The notes beneath the pieces were generated by a model that made no database searches, was not told where the DNA came from, and was given only the letters and a program-made list of their open reading frames with translations. Of a stretch of DNA of 64,000 bases, positions 21,078 through 30,878 are shown in pieces. Made by a program: the position numbers and the translations under genes. The stretch's first letter is position 1, and the number at the start of each line of letters is the position of its first letter. Origin of the DNA: Buxus sempervirens (Eukaryota > Streptophyta > Magnoliopsida > Buxales > Buxaceae); assembly GCA_947561395.2 (NCBI GenBank), contig OX387194.1, positions 30,576,036 through 30,640,035 of the forward strand, given 5' to 3'.

Positions 21078-22202
21078 GCCAACTATCTGATCGAAATTCC
21101 AAATCAGTTTAAGGTTCCACACCAAACTCTTAATCAGTCCTAAGACATGCATAATTTCAAGCAAAAGACTAATCACTAGCAGTTCTAACATGCTCCACAA
21201 AATAAAGCAAAAGACAAAACCAGTGCGGAATTTAACTCAAGCACACATGGTGTGTGGTCCTAAGGGTTGGCGCCAATGAAGGCGTGACTCCTAGACATAC
21301 TTGTGTAGAGGAGCACATTCAAGTCCTGATCAGTCTTTCTGTCTTTCATCTGCTTTCGGTGTCGGACCACAGAAAAAATTACAACTTGCCATCAAGGGCG
21401 AATTTTTACAAGATATTTACAAAAACTGCAAAGAATTCATCCTTAAGGCTGTTGGGAGCCAAAAGGGAGGATACAAATTGCTTTCCAAACGGGTAGGCTA
21501 AAAATTCCTAGATCTAGGGTTTAGTGCCCATGTTCTGATCTGGCATGCTTTCATCTGTTTGTCTGATCTGGCCGGCTTTCATCTGCTCTAAAAGACCAAT
21601 CTGGACTTAAAGTGCTCCCAGCGGACTCTAATGGGTCAAGACCCATAACATACAGGACTCCATGCATGGATCTGGGGTGGTTCCCCTGATCAAACTTAGG
21701 TGAGCTTCCTAAATTAGGGCTGAGGTAGCCCAGAATCTAGGGTTTACTCAATTTGATGCAAAAAAGCAGGGGTTGCTGCTCCTAATGGACTCTGGATTTT
21801 ATTCCAATTTTACTCCTCTTATATTCATCATTCACAACATACTCACCCTCGCATGCTCAACGTATAGTTTATTCAGAAGCGTTAGGTGGGGAAGGATACC
21901 CAGCCCGAGACATAAGCCTACAAGGGTCTGGACCAGTACTGGATCCTCGCGTGCCACGGCAAGAAACCAGTGGTGCTAATGGACTCCAGAAAGCTGGGGG
22001 GATGAGTTTACCCTGCTTTCCCCGGCAAGCCACGGGAGCGTAGGTGCTAATACCATCCCAAAGATCAGTTTATAGGAATCAGAAGGGTAGGCTGCTAGAG
22101 AGGTCTAGGCTTCGGTAAAGAAGTTGCAATATCCGATTCACTCATTCATTCGGGGTCGGATCATCCACGCAGCCTCCTTCGTGCGTGTCACCCCACGCAG
22201 TT
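21078..22202 (-). other. Leader of element D, truncated
   Basis: It is collinear with 44977-46105 in element A. Homology stops at CACCCCACGCAGTTT, after which element B RT sequence begins, so the breakpoint lies in about 22201-22206. PBS and 5' LTR are missing. Confidence 0.7.
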
Positions 22203-22723
22203 TAGGTACCCCAAGATGTAATGAAGGCCGTTTTCTCTTGATCTTCCTTAGCCATCTTAATCTGATTGTACCCAGAGAAACCATCCATGAATGAGAACAG
22301 GCTATGTACGGCAGTGTTGTCAATTAAGATGTCGATGTGTGGAAGTAGAAAATCATCTTTTGGGCTTGCCTTATTCAGAGCTCTGTAGTCTACGCACATT
22401 CTGACCTTTCCATCCTTCTTTGGTACTGGCACTATATTGGCAAGCCATTCAGGGTATGTGGAGACTGCCAAAAATCCTGTTTGGAATTGTTTGACCACTT
22501 CATCCTTGACCTTCAATGTCAATTTAGGTTTCAACCTTCTCAATTTCTGCTTAACCGGCTTAACCTCTGGCAAAATTGGTAGCCTGTGCACAACCATGTC
22601 TGTGTCCAATCTTGGCATATCTCGATAGGACCAAGCAAACACATCTTTGTAATTTGCCTAGAACCGTGATATCTCATCACACTGCACCTCAGACAGGCAT
22701 GCCCCAATCTTCACTATTTTTGG
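22203..22723 (-). pseudogene. Reverse transcriptase N-terminal half of element B
   Basis: The fragment reads YKDVFAWSYRDMP, then KVKDEVVKQFQTGFLAVSTY, PEWLANIVPVPKKDGKVRMC, VDYRALNKASPKDDFLLPHI and FSFMDGFSGYNQIKM, ending ITSWGT at the breakpoint. These are RT motifs 1-3 of Ty3/Gypsy; motif D of the first catalytic aspartate (FMDGFSG) is present but the YVDD box is lost. An in-frame TAG lies at 22658-22660, upstream of YKDVFAW. A frameshift near 22720-22735 separates it from the acidic spacer. It cannot encode an active enzyme. Confidence 0.9.
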
Positions 22724-23109
22724 GTCATCTTCGATCCTAGATTTATTGAGATGGTCTCCTCAATATTAGGTTGAACACCCTTTTCATGATGCTCCAATTG
22801 ATATGTGATTTCTTTTGGAGGGTCTTCTTCTTCGACCTCAGTCTCTTCTTCAACCCCCATTAGGTCAAAGTCGAGCTCAAGGTCGAAGTCATAATCAACC
22901 TGATCCAATTCCGTTTGCTTATATGGTTCATAAATGGTTTGGACCTTTTTGAAAAATTTAACTTTTCTAGAAAAAATGGGAAAATCTTTTTTTGTTTTTT
23001 GAGAGCCTTCAAAAAAATCTTTTCCTGAAGATGAAGGCTCAGTAAAACCTTCAGGAAAAGGGCATTCCACTAGTGGAGTTTTTTTTTGGATGCCATGTCT
23101 GTTTGCCAA
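22714..23109 (-). pseudogene. Acidic linker between G-patch region and RT of element B
   Basis: This 131-codon frame has an acidic centre (DQVDYDFDLELDFDLMGVEE) and ends ETISINLGSKMTQ, the INLG-type segment that precedes RT in Tat polyproteins. It is out of frame with the upstream part after an A9 run near 23080-23090 and out of frame with the RT downstream. The linker has no known catalytic function. Confidence 0.6.
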
Positions 23110-23804
23110 ACAAACGCAGCTTCAAAAGTAAGGGGAGTTTCCTCCCAATTGTTCAAAATAAAAAATTCTAGAGTTGGGGTAATAGCACAAGCCTACTCCC
23201 CAAATTCAGAGTCCCTATCTGAGATCACCATTACTGGGCGAGTTGTATCATCCGTCTCTGCTGTAAGGCTCGACTCAAATATGACTTCATCCGGAACTTT
23301 TATTGCAACCCAGTCGATGAAGGGTAGCTCATTTGTTCCTTCTTCTCTTTTGACTTCAGTCATGGCGAAGAAGGCTCCAACATGCTTAGAAAAATCCCGC
23401 TTCTGTTCTGACTGCGGCCCAGGCTCACCCAATGCTTGGGAAGGCAAAGGTGGAACATATGGTTGCAAGGTTGGGATATAGGGTTTCTGGAATGGGTTAA
23501 TGTTGTAGTATGAAGGTTTGGACTGATCCTGAGGAGGAGACAGTTGGATCATATGAGAAAGCTTAGGAAAAGTTTCCCTTAAATGAGGGAATTTCTTGTG
23601 ACCTTTTCTCTCTCCATCCTCTTCTTCCATCTGTTTCTGTCTTTTCCAACATCCTGGTTTAGACCCCAATCCTGCTATAGGAGTAAGCTTTTTAACCTTT
23701 ACCGGTTCCAACCTCCCTTGCAAGTTAACCCCCAGACCTTCTCCTGGATGGAAATTATACTTTTTCAGCACTTTCTTTACCATCCTCTTTGCAGTAGTCA
23801 TTTT
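23110..23804 (-). pseudogene. G-patch-containing spacer of element B polyprotein
   Basis: From about 23801 the frame reads MVKKVLKKYNFHPGEGLGVN, LQGRLEPV and IAGLGSKPG. The spaced GEGLG / QG / GLG glycines are the G-patch signature. G-patch motifs between protease and RT are known in some Tat retrotransposons and in some retroviruses, where they are thought to bind nucleic acid. A Q/P-rich linker follows. The frame is the same as the protease frame, broken only by TAG codons at 23853-23855, 23805-23807 and 23193-23195; past the last, readable sequence (FFILNNWEETPLTFEAAFVW) continues. Confidence 0.7.
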
Positions 23805-23852
23805 CTATTCTTTTTCCTGATACCCTCTAGGTATAAAATTGACAGTTCCAAA

Positions 23853-24410
23853 CTAAAAAGAGTGAAATGCAATCTTGTCTGCAGTCATCTCCATGCTTAT
23901 GTAGGGTACATCAGGGGACACCATGGGAGGAACCAAGTTCTCAGCTAGGACGGTAATCACCTTTTGCTCTCGGATGTATTTTATTCTTTGGTGGAGGGTA
24001 GATGGTATGGCCCTAGTCGTATGAATCCACGTCCTTCCTAGAAATAGATTGAAAGCCGTCGGTATATCTATCACCTCAAATGTGATATTAAAGATATATG
24101 GTCCAATAGTGACCAGCAGTTCAAAGGTTATTAACCGGAAAACATTCAAAGCCGACCCGTTATTTATTAAAACCGGGGCTATCATGCAACCCTTACAGAG
24201 CACAGCTATGTGCAAAGGATCAACATGATGGTACCCTGTTGGGCTAATTTCAGTCTCTGAAAAAGATATGACATTGTGAGATAAAGTTTGCCTAACCATC
24301 CTACCAAGTTGGTCTGGTTCAATGCTTTTAGGCACGTTTTCACCCTGAAGCACCCTTAACAGAGAGTCCCTATGCTTTTCTAAATTCAACAATAATCCCA
24401 GTATTGAAAT
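23853..24410 (-). pseudogene. Retropepsin-type protease of element B, active-site aspartate lost
   Basis: The segment has SLLRVLQGENVPKSIEPDQL, FSETEISPTGYHH, then IAPVLINNGSALNVFRL and FNLFLGRTWIHTTRAIPSTL. This is the Tat-type aspartic protease plan. The D-N-G-S active site is expected at LI[D]NGSALN, but the first residue is N (AAT for GAT), a single transition that would abolish catalysis. The FLGRTWIH strand is retained. It lies in the same frame as gag through a TAG at 24411-24413 and as the G-patch region through a TAG at 23853-23855. Confidence 0.8.
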
Positions 24411-25078
24411 CTAGGCAGGGACTTTATTTAACTGCTCGACAACATTAAATTCACTCTTTTTAATTAGTTTGATGAGGTTAGCAGCCTCACTGTCAATTAC
24501 CTGAGGGGTATCATCCCCTACCTTGGCCTTTCCTTTTGTTTTCTCTTCTTCACATTCCTTCTTCTCTTTCCCAGTTTCCTTCCGTTTCTCCCCCTCTCCT
24601 ACACATTTCCCTGACTTCATCATGAGGTTTACTTCATTCTTGTTTTCTTCCTCAACTGCCAGAATTGTAGTTGTAAAGCCTTCGCTGTAATTCCATGGTA
24701 TAGTTGATTTAGAATAAGAAGGCCTTGGGACATTTATCATGAGGGGAGGAAGCTTGGTCCTGGTTGAGGAAGTCTGAGTATGAGGAACATCCACAACCAA
24801 GGGTGGAAGCTGTTTTGGTTGAAGGGATGAAGAATTAACCGACGCGGTGAGATGGTCGCAGTTAATGACCAATGGCGGTTTTGACAGAATAGGTGATGAA
24901 AAGGTGGATGGACTGCAATTGATGACCAAAGGTGGTTTGGCTATATTCATTTGGGCCATAAGAGAGGAGACCCGGTCCAAAGAAAAGCTAATGTTCTCAG
25001 CAACCCGATCATTCCTTTTTGAAATTACATTTATTTCTTTATCCTTATTTCTTCTATCAAAATAAACTTTGACCGTTG
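24411..25078 (-). pseudogene. gag C-terminal / gag-pro linker of element B
   Basis: Element sequence starts at TVKVYFDRRNKDKEINVIS directly left of the solo LTR; the longer open frame up to 25247 is partly LTR and should be ignored. The linker contains repeated PPLVINC / PPLVVDV / PPLMINV motifs (about four), a lysine/glutamate-rich stretch (GEKRKETGKEKKECEEEKTK) and ends EFNVVEQLNKVPA at TAG 24411-24413. Removing the solo LTR joins it in frame to 26764-27488. Confidence 0.75.
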
Positions 25079-25083
25079 TCCCT
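25079..25083 (+). repeat. Target-site duplication TCCCT (left copy)
   Basis: TCCCT lies immediately left of the solo LTR and recurs at 26759-26763. Confidence 0.9.
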
Positions 25084-25576
25084 TGTAAGCACCTTATTTT
25101 TGCACCCCCGGAAATGCTAAAAATGAAAACCCCAGCTTTGAGTTTTAGATCAAGTGATAATTTGCAGGAATCGGAGTCCGGATGAAAGTTCTGCGGGCTG
25201 GTCAAACTTGAAGGGGATCTGAAAGTTGATTTTGTGCTAAACACCAAATCAGTTGCTTCATCCTATCCTAATGGATAGAGGGCTCCGATACGGTTTTGAC
25301 GCAATTGAGTTTGCCCAAATCGGAGTCCGGATGAAGAAGATATGAGTTGTCGAAGTTTCCGAGCAGGAAAATCGAAAACTGCACACGTGGCAAAGAAACT
25401 GCACACGTGGCAGCAAACACAGCAAAATATCTCTGGGGGAAATCTTTAAATATCCAAAACTTGCCAAATATCTCAGGGACTAAACCAAAATTCCCAGGGG
25501 GCAATCTGCGGATATCCAAAAGTGTCAAATTGGTCAAATCGGTCAAGTCGAGGGGCAAATCTGTAAATATCTTGCT

Positions 25577-25823
25577 TGTATCCGATCATATATGTCGGAT
25601 ACACATGCTTCTCTTCATATCCGACATATATTGGCGGATACAAGAGATTCGTCCATGAGATTCGCGCGGATTGGTTGACAGATACGTGTAGAAAATTAAA
25701 TTTTGGAAATAATTGTGTTTGTATTCGACATAATATACCGGATACAAAGGAAGTGCAGTGTATCCGACATAATATGCCGGATACAAAGGAAGTGTAGTGT
25801 ATCCGACATTAAATGCCAGATAC
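25577..25823 (+). repeat. Palindrome cluster upstream of the TATA box in the solo LTR
   Basis: About five imperfect palindromes have arms of the GTATCCG / CGGATAC type around 9-11 base centres, at about 25578, 25617, 25723, 25758 and 25798. The series ends about 10 bases before CTATAAAAAGG. Confidence 0.75.
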
Positions 25824-25833
25824 AAAAATGTTT

Positions 25834-25843
25834 CTATAAAAAG
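25834..25843 (+). promoter_or_regulatory. TATA box of the solo LTR
   Basis: CTATAAAAAGG lies directly downstream of the palindrome cluster, the same relation as in the A, B and C LTRs but on the plus strand. Confidence 0.55.
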
Positions 25844-26763
25844 GCAACAACAGCCCCATTTCGGGGGTTGGCTTTTCTAGGCTTGCTTCCACCTCTTCCC
25901 CCCCATTGTTCCAGGCACGAAAGCCCTTCCTTGTCCCCCACCAAAGCCCAACTTGGGAAGTATGATGATTAGATTTAGGCTCGGTTTGGCCGAGACCACC
26001 GGTAAGGCCTGTCGGGCCCACTAAGCCCATTGAACTCAACCAAAGTTATGGTTTCCCAACCTTAACTCAAGAAGCCTTGGGCTTTCAAGCCCAAGCCCAG
26101 GTATAGGGCCCCAAGCCTAAGGCCTGGCCCGTTTTGGTACAAATTAAGCAAGATAAACTTAAATCATTTGGCGACCAACTGTGTGGCCCACTTAAGGGCC
26201 CACAAAGCAATCTCGGCCCACTTGTGCATAGAAATCACTTAAACCTTTCAATTTGAACCATTAAATAAAATCAATTCATTTGAACCAAGCCCAAAGGGCC
26301 TCTCAAGCTAGACTGAGGCCCACCAAGGGACACGTGGGCTCAATCAAGCCCACCAAGGGATCCGCAGGCCTTCCAACGGGGCCTGCCCGATTAGACTCAG
26401 ATCACTCTAAGCTAAGAAGATAAAATCAAGTAAAGGGACCCACACCACTTTGGTGGTCCCGCCAGACTTAACTAAAACTGTGCATGTTGGGATAGGAATC
26501 GGGTGAAACCAATTGAGTTGATTCAAACCAGGGAAACCATGGGACCCATCTTTTGACGGGGTGGACTTGGGTGTCCACGGACTTCCCCAGACTGCAACCG
26601 AGAGCTTACTTAGAATCTCAAGCCGCAGACCAGCCCAATAGAAAAACATAGGCACCCAGGTGTCTGCTTGCACCCATCAGGCAGTGGCGACTCCAAATGA
26701 TCCCGAGGCACGCATGAATCCGCGCGTCTCGTCGTGCGACCGAAATCAAGTGCGCACATCCCT

Positions 26764-27488
26764 ATAGGAGCAATTAACTGTGATGGGTCAAAGGTTATTT
26801 CATCAGAGGAGATGACCCCTATAACATTAGACGGGCCTGCCCTATGATGCTGAGGCAACGGGTTTTGACCAATATCTGCTCTGGGAGGATTAGGAGCCCC
26901 CGTATTGAAAGACAAGGTATTCTGGTCAATTAAATCCTGAATGGCATATTTCAATGGCCAACACTTGTTAGTAGAGTGCCCTGGTGCACCCATGTGGTAA
27001 TCACAAGTGGTAGAGGGATCAAAATTTCTTCCCTTTAATGCATTTGGATTCGGCTCTCTCAAAGTGACATATCTTGCTTGCAACAAGGTGGGTAGCAGTT
27101 GGGAAGGGGACATTGGAAAGGTGAAAACCTTATTCCTTCTTGCTGCCATCCAGGCATCCCTTTCCTCCTTATTAAAGGCCTTCTTTTGGTCTAAGGGTGC
27201 TACTGGAACATTGACCCTTATGGGGGCCTCTTGGGTAGGTGGAATGGATTGTATTGGAGTATGAAAAGGAGCGGGCATATTGATTTGTATGGGCTTGTTG
27301 GGGATAGATGGTTGATGTACCATGTTCACCTCCCCTTCTTTTTTGTTCCCATTCTTTTTTATCCCACTTCCCTTCTTCAGATTGGGGTCCTGTTGACTGA
27401 CCATGGAAGAATGGTCAATTATTTTACCTGACCTAATCCCGTCCTCGATTCGGTCGGCCACTTGTACCAAGGCAGCAAAATTAGTGGT
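26764..27488 (-). pseudogene. gag middle segment with zinc knuckle, element B
   Basis: Between the two solo LTRs the frame reads TTTNFAALVQVADRIEDGIR, a proline-rich linker, RDAWMAARRNKVFTFPM and SQLLPTLLQARYVTLREPNP, then the knuckle CDYHMGAPGHSTNKCWPLKY followed by AIQDLIDQ, ending QLIAPIG at the left solo LTR. The knuckle keeps C, H, H and C. It is equivalent to the knuckle regions at 12881-13423 and 41199-42318. The reading frame joins both neighbours exactly when the two LTRs and one TSD copy each are removed, so the gag was open when they inserted. Confidence 0.88.
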
Positions 27489-27493
27489 GGTCT
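27489..27493 (+). repeat. Target-site duplication GGTCT (left copy)
   Basis: GGTCT is repeated at 29827-29831 on the other side of the solo LTR. Confidence 0.9.
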
Positions 27494-29405
27494 TGTGAGA
27501 CATGGGAAAAAATCACCAGGATGATTCACCCTCCGTCAACACACGGGCTCGACTTAAAATGTGGGAGAGTCGCCACCATTCAGATTTTGAGGTGTGAATG
27601 GACACCAAAATATTCAAAAATAATCAAAAAGAGCTAAAAGGCAAATTCTAGAGTAAAAATATCTCTACTTGAAAATTAAATCCAGAGATGGGTAAGGGGA
27701 TTAGATTATGAATGGGGGAAGGTGTTAGGCACCCCCATTCACCCACACAAGGTGGTTGCCAAGTGTTTGTTCATGCTAAAAAAGTAAGAAAGCTTGCTAA
27801 AATCATTAAAAACATTAGAAAAGAATTAAACCAATGTGTGATATCTTCACATGAGAAATCCAAATGGATTCCAGATCCTCTTTTATATCAATATCATTTC
27901 TGGAATATCACAAATAGATAGAAATCAAAGCAAAAGTTGCGCAAAACCAAGTTGAGTTAAATCCGAAAAATTCGGTAAAAAATAATGCCATTTGTCTTGA
28001 AATCATTCAAATGCAATTTTAAATTGAAGCAAACCAAATCCATTTGAAAGGTTATGGTAAATAAGAGACTCATGCAAAATTTCGATTGAATCCAGTTGAA
28101 ATCCTAGGAGTTATGCCTCCTTTAAAATTGCTGCTGGACATAATTAAAAGTGGCAAGTAGGCAAGTTTGGAAAATCACCTAGAAAAATTGGCTCCATATA
28201 AATTCATGAAATTTGGTGTGATTGAAGTCTGTATAGCCATCTTTCAAATAAAACTAGCTTCATACAAAAATTCATTCGGATGTGCCTTGGGTTGTCTCCC
28301 GAACAGGCCCCGAAGATCACAGATTTACCCAGAAAAGTGCTGATGAGCAGTTTTAAGTAAATCTATTACCAACAAAACAAATGGAGTCAAAAAATTATGA
28401 AACCAATTGGATTTGAAATTAGACTCATAAAGGAGTGCCCAGAAACAAAAATCACTCGAATTGGATTTAAAACGAACACATGGCACTCAGTCGAAGTGAC
28501 AGGTTCCGTATTCAGATCTGAATTGACCTATCAACTTCGACAGAGAGGTGTCAAAAATACGCTTGATAGAAATTGATGAAATTTGGTAGGCATAAACTAG
28601 ACAGCCTCACATTTCCCATGGTTCTAGAATCACTCCAAAATTCATCTGGACGATGAAGTTATGAGTGTAAGTTGGGGTACAGTTGCTGTCAAGTTAAGCC
28701 ATTTTTGAATAAAAATAACTCAAAACAGTGATAAGAGGTGTGTGATCTGTGCAAGATAGATCAAAATCCTTTGAAAATCATTTAAAGACATTCCAGAATT
28801 GCTTGGGGCTATTCATTTCAGATTTATCATAATAAATGCAATAAATCCGAAATATGAGCCTATCCCGCCAAAATCACGTGCTATGTATGTGTAGGCATAA
28901 AAATCATTCCAACAACATAGCAAAGATAGCATGCATTCATATCAATCAAAATAGGGTTCTAAAAACAACCTAGGGTTCCGTTCCATTATCGTTTCCCTTA
29001 GTTCTCTCTCCCCGTTAAACACGGTTCTTCAAGATAATCTTGGGGTACTTTGAATATGAAACAGTTTACATAAATTCAGAGGCTTATTCAAAAGAGGTTC
29101 TAGCACTAGGATCAATCCCCAGTCTCGTTTCTCCTAGATCCCGCGTTCACGTTTTACGGCTAGGGGGAGTCTTGAGATACTTTGAGCCGGGGAAGGGTTT
29201 TCATACACACATCAAAGGCCTTATTCTACAAAAAGGTAGAAGAAGAGATCTAGATCTAGAATGTAAAAATAGAAAATAAAAGATGGGTTTGAGGCTTGCC
29301 TGGGTTCTGGAAGCAGTTCCGCAGCGGTTCCCCTCTTCACTCGGAGCTCTTCTTGGCAAAAGTTCTTGGCAAGAGTTGTTGGCCATTTGCTTAAGGAGGA
29401 GCCTC

Positions 29406-29414
29406 CTATTTATA
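29406..29414 (-). promoter_or_regulatory. TATA box of the B-family solo LTR
   Basis: The minus strand reads GCCTATAAATAGGAGGC. The palindrome cluster lies about 170 bases upstream in element sense. Confidence 0.55.
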
Positions 29415-29580
29415 GGCAAAGGCTAGGGTTAGGGTTGGTGAGATGGTAGACACAACATAATGTCTAGAGCCCACCAACCTTAACCCTAAGGCTATTTTCG
29501 AGATTTCCACTCCTTTAATGAAGGACATGATGGTAAAATGTGAAAACTCTTAGAAAACCCTAATTTTGCTCAAAAAATCA

Positions 29581-29731
29581 TGTATCCGACATATCAGGTC
29601 GGATACACGAGTACCTGTATGTATCCGGCATATGTTGCCGGATACATTAAGGTCTACTTGTATCCGACAACTTATGTCAGATACGAAGAGATATACTTGT
29701 ATCCGACCTGAGTTGTCGGATACAAGGAAAA
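29581..29731 (-). repeat. Palindrome cluster in the B-family solo LTR
   Basis: There are four units with arms TGTATCCGGC / GCCGGATACA, TGTATCCGAC / GTCGGATACA, and two near-perfect variants. The G:C to A:T change at arm position 9 occurs on both sides. Confidence 0.8.
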
Positions 29732-29831
29732 ACTTGTTTTCTCACATTTTTGTGCTGGCTTCAGAGGAGATAATGATTTTTGCTGATTTATTGATCATTT
29801 TTACTGTGCAATTTGGGGTGTCTACAGGTCT

Positions 29832-30684
29832 GATCCACCAAGTGGCTGTAGAATGGTTGGCCTAGTGTACTAATGAAAGTGGAGATCATTTCTGGCTCCA
29901 GCATAGGTGGCCTGACTTGAGAGGTAGTCTCCCTCCATCTTTTGGCATACTGCGTTACAGATTCATCCCTTCTTTTGCTCATTCTCATTACATCATACCT
30001 GTCTGGCACGATTTCTAAATTAAACTTGTATTGAGCTAAGAAGGCATCTGCTAGGTCTTTCCATCTTCTGATCCTTCCATGGTCTAAGGTGGCAAACCAC
30101 CTCAAAGCAGTTCCAGTCAAGCTCCTTTGGAAGAGTTGAATCAATATGCCATCATCCTGACTGAACTGGCATAGGGCCCCGCAGTAAAACTTCAAGTGGC
30201 TCATGGGGCAGCCAGTGCCATCATATTTGTCTAGGTCTGGGCACTTGAACTTGGCTGGTAGGTTAACATCTGGGTATAGGCACAAATCTTCAAAGTTGGT
30301 GCCTCCAAAGTTATTCACCCCTTTCACCTCCCTTAGTTCATCCTGGATCATCTCCAGTCTGTGCATGAATTTCTTTTTCATCTCATCCCTTATCCTCTCT
30401 TTTTCTTTTTTCTTTTCTTTTTCTGATTCAACTGTCTCCTCCCTGATCAATATAGGTTCTGGGGTGGGTTTAGAAATGGGTTCAGGAATAGGTTGAATCG
30501 GAGGTGGAATATTGATTTGAGGTGGAGGTGTTTGTTTGGAAGTGGAGGCTTGGTTCTGGGCTTGGACTTGTTGGGCCTGCATCGCCAGTAAGTTTTCTAG
30601 CATTCGAGCAAGTCCTGCCACTTGCTTTTGCAGCAGGGCAATGTCTTGACTAGGACCATCAGCTTCATTCTCGGCGGGATTCAT
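29832..30684 (-). pseudogene. gag N-terminal part (matrix/capsid) of element B
   Basis: The likely start is MNPAENEADGPSQDIALLQK at 30684; an in-frame upstream ATG at 30789 would add residues that include a splice-acceptor-like tract. A proline-rich linker and K/E stretch are followed by the Retrotrans_gag (PF03732-type) capsid: FEDLCLYPDVNLPAKFKCPD, KYDGTGCPMSHLKFYCGAL, LTGTALRWFATLDHGRIRRW and DESVTQYAKRWRE, ending GQPFYSHLVD at the solo LTR. The capsid is homologous to the element A gag at 42437-43495. It continues in frame at 27488 after removal of the LTR. Confidence 0.88.
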
Positions 30685-30737
30685 GGTGCGAGTTCTTGAT
30701 CTGATCACAGGAGCTATGGTTGCAAATATATTGGTAC

Positions 30738-30762
30738 CTGGATTGAGAAAAATAAAGAAAGA
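30738..30762 (-). promoter_or_regulatory. Splice-acceptor-like tract upstream of B gag
   Basis: The minus strand reads TCTTTCTTTATTTTTCTCAA then TCCAG|GTACCAA, about 54 bases before the gag ATG. Element A has GTCCTCAG|GTACCAAG at the matching distance (43554). The shared CAG|GTACCA in otherwise diverged leaders suggests a retained acceptor. Confidence 0.35.
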
Positions 30763-30878
30763 TATCAGCACCAATTTAATCTCATTCATACACCTATGAA
30801 TGCATGTAGGCAGGTTAGGTAAACATGAGTTTAGATTTCTTCCCTTTTTTTTTTATCTTATTATTATTTTTTTTGAGT

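Larger units (their letters stand above)
5127..22202 (-). mobile_element. Element D: degraded Tat-type Ty3/Gypsy element, lacks RT, protease, gag capsid and 5' LTR
   Basis: Read leftward from the right end the order is leader, ORF1, 142-bp array, hairpin array, coiled-coil/knuckle ORF, non-coding spacer, RNase H-integrase, 3' UTR, PPT and left-truncated 3' LTR. The same plan, without integrase, is seen in element A. The right end is a breakpoint with element B in the leader, so no 5' LTR or PBS remains. A family X solo LTR (16882-19255) sits in the 142-bp array. Confidence 0.75.
25084..26758 (+). mobile_element. Solo LTR (1675 bp), A/C/D-type, plus orientation
   Basis: It starts TGTAAGCACCTTATTTTTGC and ends AAGTGCGCACA, the reverse orientation of the A and C LTRs, with TSD TCCCT. 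It contains the GGAATCGGAGTCCGGATGAA block twice, a palindrome cluster (25577-25823) and a TATA box (about 25834). No internal sequence remains, so it is a solo LTR formed after insertion into the gag of B. Confidence 0.92.
27494..29826 (-). mobile_element. Solo LTR of the B family (2333 bp) inside the gag of element B
   Basis: The plus-strand ends are TGTGAGACATGGG and GGGGTGTCTACA, the same as the 5' LTR of B at 33166-34957, and a GTGTTAGGCACCCC block is shared. It has TSD GGTCT. It is longer and diverged from the B LTR. The TATA box (minus TATAAATAG, 29406-29414) and four palindromes (29581-29731) are in the same relation as elsewhere. A family member thus inserted into its own relative and recombined to a solo LTR. 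Confidence 0.92.

Noticed and set aside
24411..25247. A single 278-codon protein across 24411-25247
   Set aside because: The first 55 or so codons lie in the solo LTR (25084 onward); only the part left of 25079 is element coding sequence.
26610..27503. A 297-codon gag protein exactly as the open frame suggests
   Set aside because: The N-terminal three codons and the C-terminal 50 lie in flanking solo LTRs; the real segment is 26764-27488.
22203..30684. Active autonomous retrotransposon at element B
   Set aside because: RT is cut before the YVDD box, five TAG codons and frameshifts are present, the protease lacks its aspartate, and no RNase H or integrase remains.
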